A DNA stretch of 64,000 nucleotides, taken from positions 372,001 to 436,000 of the forward strand of contig JACKDP010000002.1 in NCBI GenBank assembly GCA_020633435.1, in the 5' to 3' direction. This document shows, in pieces, positions 34,893 to 43,685 of this stretch. The notes under the pieces were generated by a model. That model searched no databases, was not told the DNA's origin, and saw nothing but the letters and a program-made list of their open reading frames with translations. The stretch is from Myxococcales bacterium. Lineage in GTDB: Bacteria > Myxococcota_A > Bradymonadia > UBA7976 > UBA1532. The position numbers were made by a program, and so were the translations under genes. Numbering within the stretch: position 1 is the stretch's first letter; the number at the start of each line of letters is the position of its first letter.

Positions 34893-35746
34893 CCCGGCTG
34901 CGCCCGGGCCAGGCGGGCCTCGCGGGCGCGCCGCGCTACGTCGAGCAGCGGGCGGTCGCGCCGCCAGCGGGCCTGGGTGTCGGCGTCCAGGTTCGCCCAG
35001 GGCACGCCCTCGAGGCCGGCGCGGCCGGCGCGCAGGGCGGCGTCGAGGGCCAGGTGGGTGGCGGGGGCCTTCGGGTCGGCGGCGGCCAGGGCGAGCAGGG
35101 TGGGCACCAGCGCCAGCAGGGGAGCGGGGTCGCCGCCGCCACGGCGGGTGAGCGCGATGGCGTGGCCGACCAGCGCCGCGTGGACGTAGAGGTCTTCGAT
35201 CGTCCTGAAAGGCTTGAGGAAATCGGCGTAGCCATCCCCCGGCAGGGCCTCCACCGGGGCGCCGTCGAAGGCGACGGTGGCGTGGGGGATCTCGGGCACG
35301 AACGGCGTCGCCGGCCCCGGCGCGAGGCGCACCCCCGGGGTGTCGGGCCCCAGGCGGGCCACCACCAGCTCGGGGCGGCCGTCCACCTCGCCGCGCTCCG
35401 TCCGCGCCACGACGAAGAGGCGCGGGGCCTGGGCGCCCAGCGTCACGAACGTCTTGTGGCCATCGAGCCGCCAGCCCTCCCGCTCCCGGGTCAAGGTGGC
35501 CTGGATGGCCCGCGGGTGGCCGCCCCCCGCCTCCGTGGCGCAGAGGGCCCCCGGCTCGCCGAAGAGCGCGCGGGTCGCGGCCAGGTAGCCGGCGACGAAG
35601 GCGTAGCCCAGGCGGTCCGCGGCGAAGCCCTCGGTGAGGGCGTCGGCCACGTCCCGCGCCTGGACGCGGCCGAGCCAGGCCCCGAGATCCGGCACGGCGG
35701 CGGGGGTGGGGTCCGCGTCGCGGAGGTGGGCGATCAAAGTGTCCAT
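34889..35746 (-). CDS. Acyl-CoA-dehydrogenase-like protein (short)
   Basis: 285 residues. The middle beta-domain pattern of acyl-CoA dehydrogenases is visible (ATLTREREGWRLDGHKTFVTLGAQAPRLFVVART, then TPFVPEIPHATVAFDGAPVEALPG). The N-terminal domain is shortened and the C-terminal helical domain, which holds the catalytic base, is short and lacks the usual ARxRFGxP and GGxG motifs. It is either a divergent dehydrogenase-like flavin protein or an inactive relative. It overlaps the somatomedin-B gene tail to tail by four bases and is 53 bp from the divergent gene at 35800. Confidence 0.7.
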   Translation of the reverse strand: MDTLIAHLRDADPTPAAVPDLGAWLGRVQARDVADALTEGFAADRLGYAFVAGYLAATRALFGEPGALCATEAGGGHPRAIQATLTREREGWRLDGHKTFVTLGAQAPRLFVVARTERGEVDGRPELVVARLGPDTPGVRLAPGPATPFVPEIPHATVAFDGAPVEALPGDGYADFLKPFRTIEDLYVHAALVGHAIALTRRGGGDPAPLLALVPTLLALAAADPKAPATHLALDAALRAGRAGLEGVPWANLDADTQARWRRDRPLLDVARRAREARLARAQPG

Positions 35747-35799
35747 GGCGCCAGTCTACAAACCATTGCGTCCGCGGCGCCCCCTTCGGATGCTGCGGC

Positions 35800-37821
35800 A
35801 TGCGCACTCTCCTCGTCGTCGCCGCCCTGGCCGCCCTCGCCGGCTGCTCGTCCTCCGTCCGCAGCGTCCGCGCGCTGCGCCAGCACGGGCGCGAGCCCGC
35901 GAAGGCCGAGGCCGTCGTGGCCCGCGTGGAGGACTTCCGCGCGGCCGTGTCCCTCATCGACCGCCTGCTCGATGGCCCCATGCCGGGCGACCCCGGCGAG
36001 CTGGCCCGCCGCCTCTCCCTGGGCGACGCCGAGGCCGAGAAGCTGCTGCAAGCCATTGAAAAGAAGGGGCTTTATCGCGACGGCAGCCTGCGCGTGCCCG
36101 TGGCCACCCTGTACCGCCAGCACGCCGAGGCGGTGATCGCCGACGGGGGCAAGGGGACGTCGCTGCTGGAGGCCGTGGAGGCCCGGTTCGCCCCCGGCTC
36201 GGGGCTGGCGGCTCGCTGGCGCGACCTGCGCGGCGCCCGGCAGGCGCTGGCCCAGGTGCGCAAGGCCCAGGCCGATCTGGTGGAGCAGCGCGACCGCCTC
36301 AACCCCAAGGACCAGGCCGGCCGCGACCGCCTGACGCAGCAGATCCAGGAGCTGGCCGGCCGCGCCGAGGGCCTGCAGGAGAAGGCCGAGGCGGCCCTGG
36401 CCGCCGTCGACACCGCCTTCCAGGCCCTGAAGTTCGACCTGCGCGACCCCGAGGCCAAGGCGCTGCTGGGTGACCTGGTGGCGGTGCTCGGCTACGGCGC
36501 CCGCATGGCGGCCGAGGCGGCGGCGGTGGTGCCCGTGGTGCTCAGCCAGGCCTACGGCGCCCTGCGCAACGCCACGGTCAACCCGCGGGGCGCGGCCGTG
36601 GCGGCGGGCACGCTGCTCGGCCTCGTCCTGGAGCTGCGCGCCCTCGACGGCGACCTGGCCCTGGTGGCCGAGGGCCTGTACGCCCTGGCCGAGCGCGCGG
36701 CCGACGCGGCGGGCGTCGCCCTCGATGAAACCGCTGGATTTCTCTACGAAAACTCGGCGTCCGACCTGATCGGCGGCTTCGCCCTCGACAGCTTCTACTT
36801 CGACTTGCGGGCGGGCGGCGAGGTGCTCTTCTTCCACAACGCCCAGCGCGATGGCGGCGAGCCCGAGGGGGACGCCAAGGTCACCTACGACCTCACCGGC
36901 CAGAAGTTCCGCCTCACCTACGACGTGGAGCCCATCGTCTTCGCGGCGGCCTCGCTGAACCTGGGCCTGGATCTGCTGCGCATCCCCGGCTTCATCCAGC
37001 TCGACTTCGGCTACAAGACCGACCGCGTCTACAAGAGCGGCGGCACCATCGAGCGCAGCGACGACGCCCTCTCGGCCCTGGGCGCGACGGGGGCCGCCTC
37101 CGACGTGCTGGCCCTGGGCCTGGCCGTGCTCGGCGTGCGGGCCGCCGTCGAGCGGGCCACCTTCAACGCCGGCACCGTGAACCTGGAGGACGTCCAGACC
37201 GATCGCGTCGTGGCCCGCGCCCCCTTCGAGCTGAAGCGCCAGAAGGTCGACCTGAGCTACGACCTGCTCTGGGTCATCGACAGCGCCAACCTGCGCAGCC
37301 TGCTCGACGCCCTGGACCTGGGCTTCCGCTACACCACCTACACCGTGCCGCGCATCGTCTACGAGTTCGAAGACACCAACGGCGATCCCGAGGTGGACAA
37401 CTACGTCCTCATCTCGGAGAGCGACCCGCAGAACGTGGAAAGCAAGTTCTACCAGCTCGGCATCCTGGCCCGCGGGGCCGCCCGCACCTCGTCGGGCTTC
37501 AGCTTCCCCATGGCCCTCGGCTTCTACCTGGGCGGCGGCCCGGCCGACTTCGACATCGGCGACGCCGACGCCGACCGCCAGGGCGACACCCTGCTCGACC
37601 TGGTCATCCCCGCCCGCCTGGGCCTCGCCTACAGCTTCGCCGAGCCCCGCGACCGCCTGCACTTCGACTTCGAGCTGGTCTACGACGCCGAGCTCATCTA
37701 CGCGTTCTCGCCCGACGGCGTGAGCCAGGACGAGAACAGCGACCTGGGCCAGAAGGTGGTCGACTTCGGCGGCTTCGACGTCTTCCACGGCCCCTCCGGC
37801 CGCCTGCGGGTGACGTGGTAG
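35800..37821 (+). CDS. Lipoprotein with coiled coil and beta-rich C-terminal region
   Basis: 673 residues. Lipobox ALAGC (C16). Residues 130-215 form a long coiled coil (ARQALAQVRKAQADLVEQ, LTQQIQELAGRAEGLQEKAE). Hydrophobic Ala/Val-rich segments follow at about 235-300. From about 330 the sequence alternates aromatic and polar residues in strand-like fashion (FALDSFYFDLRAGGEVLFF, VDLSYDLLWVID), suggesting a beta-barrel or beta-sandwich. The protein ends HGPSGRLRVTW. No family is recognised. The next gene starts inside its last codons, so the two are coupled. Confidence 0.75.
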   Translation: MRTLLVVAALAALAGCSSSVRSVRALRQHGREPAKAEAVVARVEDFRAAVSLIDRLLDGPMPGDPGELARRLSLGDAEAEKLLQAIEKKGLYRDGSLRVPVATLYRQHAEAVIADGGKGTSLLEAVEARFAPGSGLAARWRDLRGARQALAQVRKAQADLVEQRDRLNPKDQAGRDRLTQQIQELAGRAEGLQEKAEAALAAVDTAFQALKFDLRDPEAKALLGDLVAVLGYGARMAAEAAAVVPVVLSQAYGALRNATVNPRGAAVAAGTLLGLVLELRALDGDLALVAEGLYALAERAADAAGVALDETAGFLYENSASDLIGGFALDSFYFDLRAGGEVLFFHNAQRDGGEPEGDAKVTYDLTGQKFRLTYDVEPIVFAAASLNLGLDLLRIPGFIQLDFGYKTDRVYKSGGTIERSDDALSALGATGAASDVLALGLAVLGVRAAVERATFNAGTVNLEDVQTDRVVARAPFELKRQKVDLSYDLLWVIDSANLRSLLDALDLGFRYTTYTVPRIVYEFEDTNGDPEVDNYVLISESDPQNVESKFYQLGILARGAARTSSGFSFPMALGFYLGGGPADFDIGDADADRQGDTLLDLVIPARLGLAYSFAEPRDRLHFDFELVYDAELIYAFSPDGVSQDENSDLGQKVVDFGGFDVFHGPSGRLRVTW

Positions 37822-38447
37822 CCGCCCTCGCCCTGCTGGCGGGCCTGCTCACGCCCGACCTGCCCGCGGTGGACCTGGACGGCGATGGCCAGCCCGAGGC
37901 CGTGTCCATCGACCTCGGCGACGTCCAGGACGGCTGCGCTCGCGCCGCCGAGCTGGTGATCGGCCCCCACCGCCTGCGCCTCACCCAGGGCGACGGCGTC
38001 TGGCTCGGCGACGCCGCCCCCACCCCCGCGCTCGTGCCCGTCGAGGTCGTCGACCTGACCCCGAAGACCCCGGACCGCGTCCTGCTCATCCAGGGCTTTC
38101 CCCTTTGCGATCGCGACTATGCGAGCTGGATCGACCTGCGCTACGGCCAGCGCCCCGCCCTGATCGTGGCCCTGCCCCCCGGCCAGCCCCCCCAGGTCAT
38201 CTGGCAGGCCACCCTGCAAGGCAAGCCCCTCAAGATCCGCCGCGACGGCCGCTTCGACGTGGTGACGTACACCTGCGACCGCCCCGCCGTCCGCCGGGGC
38301 GACTGGGACGACGACGCCTCCGTCGTCGTGAAGTGGGGCCGCGAGCGCCAGGTCACCCGCCGCTACCGCCTCACCCCGGAGGGCCTGAAGAGCACGGTGG
38401 TCAAAGAGCGCGTCGTCCGCTCCGGCTGCGGCGGCACCCGGGGGTGA
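37815..38447 (+). CDS. Exported protein with a VCBS-like acidic loop, unknown function
   Basis: 210 residues. The GTG at 37815 overlaps the previous stop by seven bases. A short signal (MVAALALLAGLLTP) leads directly to VDLDGDGQPEAVSIDLGD, a calcium-loop motif of the FG-GAP/VCBS type. Five Cys are scattered through it (GCARA, PLCDRD, TYTCDRP, GCGG). The protein probably works with the lipoprotein encoded just upstream. No further family assignment. Confidence 0.68.
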   Translation: MVAALALLAGLLTPDLPAVDLDGDGQPEAVSIDLGDVQDGCARAAELVIGPHRLRLTQGDGVWLGDAAPTPALVPVEVVDLTPKTPDRVLLIQGFPLCDRDYASWIDLRYGQRPALIVALPPGQPPQVIWQATLQGKPLKIRRDGRFDVVTYTCDRPAVRRGDWDDDASVVVKWGRERQVTRRYRLTPEGLKSTVVKERVVRSGCGGTRG

Positions 38448-38466
38448 CCCCGCCGTGTGAGGGCCA

Positions 38467-39408
38467 TCACACCCAGAGCAGGTGCTTCGCGACCTGGGAG
38501 CCGTCGCGCACGCGCAGGGCGGGGGCGGTCTCGTCGGGGCGGCCGCTGACGTTGGCGGCGGCGACGCGGTGGGCGTCGTGGGGGGTGAGGCCGTCGAAGA
38601 GGCCCTGGTAGAGGCTGCGGCTGTACTGCAGGGCGGTGGTGTCGGAGACGGCGCGGGTCATGCCGACGACGGCGACGTCGAGGCGGTCGACGATGGCCTG
38701 GCTCAACACATCCGAGTAGCAGGCGTTCAGGATGACCAGCCGCAGGGAGCTGCCGACGACCTCCAGGATGTCGGCGAGGGCCGCGGCGGCGACGGAGCGG
38801 GGCTCGCCGTCCTCACCACGCAGCAAGAGGTCGCCCTGCTTGCCGCCGTGGCCGCTGAAGTGCAGGACCTGGGGCTTGAGGCGCAGCAGCCGGGGGGCGA
38901 GCTGGCTGAGCTTGATGTCGGGCCAGGCGGCCAGGCGGAAGCGGTGGCGCTCCAGGGTGGCCTCGGTGATGGCCTGGATCTCGTTCTGCTCGCGGTCGAG
39001 GTTGAGCAGCTTCTCCCGGTCGGGGTTGGCGCTCAGGAAGAGGACGTCGACGTGGCCGCCGTCGCCCGGCACGGCGATGCCCGCAGCCGGCGTGGCCGGC
39101 GGGGGCTCGGCGAGGCCCTGGGCGGCCAGCAGCTCGGCCAGGCCCGCGGTGGACTGGCCGGTCTTCTCGGCCCACGCCACGACGTTGGCGAGCCAGATGC
39201 GGAAGGGCGCCTTGCCATCGGCCAGGGGTCCCTGGCGGCTCAGGCTCTGCACATCCGACCAGAGCTGGTCGAGCTGCCGGCTGAACACCGGGAGGCTGGC
39301 CTGGTAGCCGGTGTGGATGCCCCCCAGCAGCAGCGGCCGCAGGGTCTGGTACTGGAGCGTGAGGCCGACGGTGTCGGCCCAGGTGGTGACGATCGAGACG
39401 GGGTTCAT
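38467..39408 (-). CDS. Soluble CHAT-domain (caspase-like) protease with N-terminal adaptor-like region
   Basis: 313 residues, no signal peptide. The CHAT domain begins at about 120 with VDVLFLSANPDREKLLNLDRE, typical of the family. The catalytic dyad is present: H187 in HFSGHGG and C230 in VILNACYSD. Residues 35-100 are helical with RIWLANVVAWAEKTG, which resembles the small effector-associated adaptor domains found in bacterial conflict proteins; that match is tentative. CHAT proteases cleave partner proteins in cell-death-like and defence pathways. It is divergent from an FHA gene and next to a kinase-FGE operon. Confidence 0.87.
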   Translation of the reverse strand: MNPVSIVTTWADTVGLTLQYQTLRPLLLGGIHTGYQASLPVFSRQLDQLWSDVQSLSRQGPLADGKAPFRIWLANVVAWAEKTGQSTAGLAELLAAQGLAEPPPATPAAGIAVPGDGGHVDVLFLSANPDREKLLNLDREQNEIQAITEATLERHRFRLAAWPDIKLSQLAPRLLRLKPQVLHFSGHGGKQGDLLLRGEDGEPRSVAAAALADILEVVGSSLRLVILNACYSDVLSQAIVDRLDVAVVGMTRAVSDTTALQYSRSLYQGLFDGLTPHDAHRVAAANVSGRPDETAPALRVRDGSQVAKHLLWV

Positions 39409-39609
39409 GGTGCCTCCTGCCGGGCGAAATCTTCATGAAAACAATGGGTTGCTGCTCGCTTGCCATGAGCGTGCAACCGCGTGAAGCCGGCGCCGGCCCA
39501 CCGCTGGCGGATGCTCTCGCTCGTCGCTCTCCGACGGGTCGGGAGAGCGGCGACGGGCGCAGGGCATGGAAGGGGCGCCCCCGGCCGGGCAGGGCCGGGG
39601 GCGGGTTTC

Positions 39610-39638
39610 TTGTCGCCCCGCGCACCCCTCCCTATCCT
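39610..39638 (+). promoter_or_regulatory. Probable sigma-70-type promoter of the FHA gene
   Basis: TTGTCG (39610-39615) and TATCCT (39633-39638) with a 17-bp spacer, 37 bp before the ATG at 39675. Predicted leader of about 30 nt carrying GGAGGGG. Confidence 0.5.
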
Positions 39639-39674
39639 GGCGGCTCGCCTGCGGGCGGCTGCCGGAGGGGCGAA

Positions 39675-40580
39675 ATGGCCCGGCTCGACCACCCCGACAA
39701 CGGCCGCTCCTGGCCGCTCCTCGATCTCACCGCCATCGGTCGACACACGACCCAGTGGATCGCGCTGCCGAACCCCCAGGTCTCGACGCAACACGCCCAC
39801 ATCACCTGGCGCGCGGGGCGCTGGCTGCTGACCGACAGCGGCAGCACCAACGGCACTCGCCTCGATGGCGTGCCCGTCGGGGTCGTGCCCGTCGAGCTGC
39901 ACGTCGGCCAGGTCATCCAGCTCGGCGGGCCGACGGGGGAGGCGCTGCGGGTGGGGCGGGTGGATCCGCCCGAGCCCATCGGCCGGCGGGACGACGGCGC
40001 CCTCTGGCCGGGCGAGGATGGCGTGCTCGTGCTCGGGGAGGGGCCCGACGCCCTGACCGTGGCCGAGGGGCGCGACGGTCGGTGGGAGGTGGAGGGCCAG
40101 CCCGCGCCGGCGGATGGCCGCGTCGTCTCGGCGGGGCGGACGTGGCGGCTCTTCCTGCCCGAGGCGGTGGAGACGACGGCCGAGGCGCCCGCCCCGGGCT
40201 CGGCGCTGATCATCCGCTGCAGCGCTGATCAGGAAGACTTTTCCCTGGCCGTCCGCGCGCCGGACGGGGCCGAGCGGGTCTTCGGCGCGCGGACGTACGC
40301 CTTCATGCTCTACCTGCTGGCCCACCGCTTCCGCGACGACCGCGCCGCTGGCATCGCGGAGGCCGAGGCGGGCTGGGTGGACGTGGAGGGCCTGCTGACC
40401 GAGATCGCCCAGGCGGGGGAGCGCGACCTGGATCGGCCCGGGCTCAACCTGCACGTCTTGCGGTTTCGGCGGCTGATGCGCAGCGCCAGCCTCGATCCCG
40501 AGGAGGGGCCGCGCGTCGAGCGCCGGGGCCAGCTGCGCATCCGGCTGGTGGGGCCGGTGAGCCTGGAGCCCATGGGCTGA
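39675..40580 (+). CDS. FHA-domain protein with C-terminal winged-helix-like region
   Basis: 301 residues, cytoplasmic. FHA domain at about 12-90 with IGRHT (21-25), STQHAHI (37-43) and GSTNGT (56-61), the phosphothreonine-binding residues. A second beta-rich segment follows (about 100-170). The C-terminal about 100 residues (FGARTYAFMLYLLAHRF, DRPGLNLHVLRFRRLM, VERRGQLRIRLVG) resemble a winged-helix fold with a beta-hairpin wing, seen in FHA proteins of myxobacteria. It could bind the phosphorylated kinase encoded convergently next door and act as a DNA-binding output. GGAGGGG precedes the ATG; more upstream in-frame starts lack homology. Confidence 0.82.
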   Translation: MARLDHPDNGRSWPLLDLTAIGRHTTQWIALPNPQVSTQHAHITWRAGRWLLTDSGSTNGTRLDGVPVGVVPVELHVGQVIQLGGPTGEALRVGRVDPPEPIGRRDDGALWPGEDGVLVLGEGPDALTVAEGRDGRWEVEGQPAPADGRVVSAGRTWRLFLPEAVETTAEAPAPGSALIIRCSADQEDFSLAVRAPDGAERVFGARTYAFMLYLLAHRFRDDRAAGIAEAEAGWVDVEGLLTEIAQAGERDLDRPGLNLHVLRFRRLMRSASLDPEEGPRVERRGQLRIRLVGPVSLEPMG

Positions 40581-40584
40581 GGGC

Positions 40585-43020
40585 TCAGCCACCGTCCACC
40601 GATCGCGCCAGGCGGAAGCCCAGGGAGCCGAGTCGCTCGGTGGGCAACCCGCCGAAGCGCGCCGCCCCGCGGCAGTGGGGAGCCTCGACGCTGAAGGCGC
40701 CGCCGCGGACGTTGCGCCGCGGGCCGGAGCCCGGCGCGATGATCACGCGGACGCCGGGGCTCGAGCGCTCGTAGGCGTCCAGGCACCAGTCCCGCACGTT
40801 GCCGGCCAGGCCGCGCACGCCGTAGATGCTCTCGTCGGCGGGGAACTGGTCGATGGGCGTCCGCACCGGCGGGCCGGCGTGGGCCTTGAGCATGTTGGCG
40901 TAGGTGGGCTCCTCGTAGTCGCCCCAGGGGAAGTGGCTGCCGTCCACGCCGCGGGCGGCCTTCTCCCACTCGAAGGCGTGGGGCAGGCGCCAGGGCAGGC
41001 CCGTCCGCTCGGCCCACCAGGCCGCGTAGGCCAGGGCGCTGGGGTGGTCGACCAGGGTCACGGGCACGTCGGGCCGGAAGCGCGCGTCGTCGGGCAGGGT
41101 GAAGCGGCCGCCCACCTCCGGGAACGCCGAGGGCGGGTGCTCTTGCCCCGAGGCGCCGCGGCCCTCGTGCGGCGCGAAGCGGCGAGCGCTCTCCAGGTCG
41201 CCGACGGTGGCGAGGGCGTTGAGGAAGTCCAGGTACGCGCCGCACGTGACGGGGAACCGGGCCATCACGAAGCCGTCGGCCCAGCGCCGGGTGGCCGGCA
41301 GGCTGTCGGGGGCCAGCGGGTCGCCGCCGCTCAGGAACCAGCCCGCGGGGATGTAGCAGTCGTCCCCGGCGTCGGCCGGCCGCAACCGGATGGGGGTGGT
41401 GGCGTGGCCGCCGGGGGGGACGCCATCCCAGTGACCGCCGCGGGGGAGGGCGATCGGGTAGCGCGTGACGCTGCCCGCGGCGTCGAGCAGGTGCACCAGG
41501 TAGCTGCCCCGCCGCAGGGCGACCTCGTACAACGGCGTCGGCCGCAGCTCCCGGCCCTCGGGGGCCCGGCGGCGGCGGCGGTCGCGCAGCTCCAGCGCGT
41601 GCAGGACGACGCGAGCGCCGGAGGGCTCCGTGGCCAGGCTGAGGCGGCCCCAGCCCTCGAGCCACGCCTGGTGCTCCCCCTGATCGTGGCGGCGGACGCG
41701 CTGCGCCAGGGCCTCGGCCTCCTCCGGCCGGTGGTGGGCCTCCGCGTCCTCGGCCAGGTGGCGGTAGAGCGCGGCCAGGGCCCGGTTGGCCTGCGGGTGG
41801 TGGCGGTCGCGGTGGATGGCGGTGTGCAGCCGCTGCTCCAGGTCGAGGGCCTGCTGGTCGGCGAGGCGGGCGAGGCGGGCGGCCTCGTCCTCCAGGGCCC
41901 AGGCCGGGCGCTTCTGCTCCACGGGCGCGTGGGGCTCGACGCCCTGCCAGGCGGCGGCGGCCTGGGCGAGGGCCTGGTCGCGGTGGGCCCGCAGGCTCAG
42001 GAAAGAGGCGCGGATTTCTTCGGCTTTCTGGACGATCTCGTCGGCGGTGGCCCGCTCGGCCGCCACCCGCAGCCACTCGGCGAGCTGGCCGGCCAGGGCG
42101 TCGCCATGGGGGTGGCGATCGGCGGCGTCGCGCGCCATGGCGCGGTCGACGATGGCCAGCAGGTCGCGCTCGTCGCGATCCACCGTGTCGACGAGCTGGT
42201 GGAGCGGCGGCGGGGACTGGAACCGGAGCTGGTGCAGGACGTCCTGGGGCGGGCAGGTGTAGGGCAGGCGACCCGCGAGGAGGCCATAGAGGATGACCCC
42301 CACCGCGTAGACGTCGGCCGCGGGCCCCAGCGGCCGGCCCGGGATGACGCGCTCGGGCGCCATGTAGTGGGGGGTGCCGAGCACGACGTCGGTGAGGGTC
42401 ACGGCCCGGCCGGTCTCGGGCTGGAGGGTGACGCCCGTGAGGTCGGGGACGCGGTCGCCGACCGGGATCGCCGCCCCCCAGTCGAGGACCTGCACGTCCT
42501 TGCCGCCCTCGACCATCATGTTGGCCGGCTTCAGATCGCCGTGCAGGATGCCCTCCTGGTGGGCGTAGCCGAGCGTCCGGCAGGCGGCCTCCAGCACCTC
42601 GACGATGGGGCGCAGGCGGTCCGCGGGGCGGCCGCCGGCGGGCGTGGGCAGCCCGGCCAGCCAGCGATCGAGGCGCTGGCCGCGCACCGCCCGCATCGCG
42701 AACCAGCGGCGGCCATCGGGCAGGCTGCCCGAGTCGTGGACCGCGACGATGCCCCGGTGCTGCAGCCGCGCCGTCAGCCGGATCTCGCGCTCGGCGCGGG
42801 CCTCGTAGACCGCGTCGGCGCGCAACCCGCTGGCATGAAACAGGATTTTGATGGCGACGTCGCGGCCGAGGCGCTCGTCGCGGGCGGCGAACACGTCGCC
42901 CTGGCCCCCGCCGTCGATGCGCTCTCGGAGGGTGTACCGGGTCGGCAGGCCGCCCGTCGGGGCGGGGGCCGGGTCGGCCGCCGGCACCGTGGCCGGCGGC
43001 GTGGACGGTTCGTCAGACAT
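40585..43020 (-). CDS. Ser/Thr protein kinase fused to an FGE-sulfatase (SUMF1-like) domain
   Basis: 811 residues. Kinase domain about 29-300: glycine loop IDGGGQGDVFAA, K58 in VAIKIL, catalytic loop HGDLKPAN (D162, N167; the Arg of HRD is Gly), DWG (D180) in place of DFG, and GTPHYMAPE. A helical/coiled region (about 320-460) and a beta PEGA-like segment (about 465-545) lead to an FGE-like domain (about 560-805) with LPHAFEWEKAARG, GLAGNVRDWCLD and RNVRGGAF. PKN1-type kinase-SUMF1 fusions are known; the FGE part usually binds rather than oxidises. No transmembrane helix. The start overlaps the stop of the small gene upstream by eight bases. Confidence 0.9.
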   Translation of the reverse strand: MSDEPSTPPATVPAADPAPAPTGGLPTRYTLRERIDGGGQGDVFAARDERLGRDVAIKILFHASGLRADAVYEARAEREIRLTARLQHRGIVAVHDSGSLPDGRRWFAMRAVRGQRLDRWLAGLPTPAGGRPADRLRPIVEVLEAACRTLGYAHQEGILHGDLKPANMMVEGGKDVQVLDWGAAIPVGDRVPDLTGVTLQPETGRAVTLTDVVLGTPHYMAPERVIPGRPLGPAADVYAVGVILYGLLAGRLPYTCPPQDVLHQLRFQSPPPLHQLVDTVDRDERDLLAIVDRAMARDAADRHPHGDALAGQLAEWLRVAAERATADEIVQKAEEIRASFLSLRAHRDQALAQAAAAWQGVEPHAPVEQKRPAWALEDEAARLARLADQQALDLEQRLHTAIHRDRHHPQANRALAALYRHLAEDAEAHHRPEEAEALAQRVRRHDQGEHQAWLEGWGRLSLATEPSGARVVLHALELRDRRRRRAPEGRELRPTPLYEVALRRGSYLVHLLDAAGSVTRYPIALPRGGHWDGVPPGGHATTPIRLRPADAGDDCYIPAGWFLSGGDPLAPDSLPATRRWADGFVMARFPVTCGAYLDFLNALATVGDLESARRFAPHEGRGASGQEHPPSAFPEVGGRFTLPDDARFRPDVPVTLVDHPSALAYAAWWAERTGLPWRLPHAFEWEKAARGVDGSHFPWGDYEEPTYANMLKAHAGPPVRTPIDQFPADESIYGVRGLAGNVRDWCLDAYERSSPGVRVIIAPGSGPRRNVRGGAFSVEAPHCRGAARFGGLPTERLGSLGFRLARSVDGG

Positions 43021-43537
43021 CGCTCCCCTTGACGCCCGTGATGCTCAGGCTGGTGAGCTCAGAGAACGTCAGCGTGGTGCTCGTGTCGAGATCGATGTAG
43101 GCGGCGGTCTCGTCGGAGGTGACCACCCACTCGAAGTCGCTGCCGTTCCACACGACATAGAGGAAGTGGTCCTCCGTCGTGCGCAGCTCCGGCACCTCGG
43201 CCTTCCAGGCGCGGCCCGTCGACCAGCTGTGGCTGCCGATGCTGGCCACGAACTCCTCCAGGGCGGTGCTGTGCCAGCTCGAGAGGGTGGTGCTGCCGAG
43301 GGTGTACTGCTTCGCCGCCGCGGCGCTCGTGGGCGTCGAGCGGGTGATCTTGTCGAGGGTGAAGCTGGAGGCCCAGGTGCTCGGGTGGGCGCCGAGCCAG
43401 TAGTCCGTGTCGGCCGAGAGGCCGGAGAGGGTGCTGGTGCCGACGGGGACGAGGGCCGCCTTGAGGGTCGATCCTTCGAAGAGGCGATAGACGATCTTGC
43501 CGTCTTCGCCCGGCCAGAGTTCACGCCAGGTCGTCAT
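43013..43537 (-). CDS. Small Thr/Ser-rich protein, unknown function, coupled to the kinase
   Basis: 174 residues, no signal peptide or membrane helix. Composition differs from its neighbours: rich in Thr, Ser, Trp and Asp and poor in Ala/Arg. Strand-like segments (KIVYRLFEGSTLKAALVPVG, HFLYVVWNGSDFEWVVTSDETAAYIDL) suggest a small beta protein. It lies first in a two-gene operon with the kinase-FGE gene, with overlapping reading frames. Could be a kinase substrate or sensor. GGAGAAC precedes the ATG at 43537. No family recognised. Confidence 0.7.
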   Translation of the reverse strand: MTTWRELWPGEDGKIVYRLFEGSTLKAALVPVGTSTLSGLSADTDYWLGAHPSTWASSFTLDKITRSTPTSAAAAKQYTLGSTTLSSWHSTALEEFVASIGSHSWSTGRAWKAEVPELRTTEDHFLYVVWNGSDFEWVVTSDETAAYIDLDTSTTLTFSELTSLSITGVKGSDV

Positions 43538-43610
43538 GGGGTTCTCCTGTGTGGGGGCCGGCTCGCCCGACCGTCTGGGCAGGACGGTAGCGGCGGGCGC
43601 CGCCGGACAC

Positions 43611-43627
43611 GGTTGCACGTGGTTGCA
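43611..43627. promoter_or_regulatory. Direct heptamer repeats in a divergent promoter region
   Basis: GGTTGCA occurs at 43611-43617 and again at 43621-43627, ten bases apart, so both face the same side of the helix. The site lies between the small gene starting at 43537 and the rightward gene at 43686; a -10-like TACACT follows at 43655-43660. Possibly an activator site. Confidence 0.35.
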
Positions 43628-43685
43628 TGGTGGCGGCCTCGGCTGGGGCGCCCGTACACTCGCGGGGCCGACCGGGGGAGGGAGC

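Noticed and set aside
34889..35746. Acyl-CoA-dehydrogenase-like gene as a pseudogene
   Set aside because: It is short and lacks C-terminal motifs, but the frame is intact from a good start to a stop that overlaps its neighbour, so degradation is not shown.
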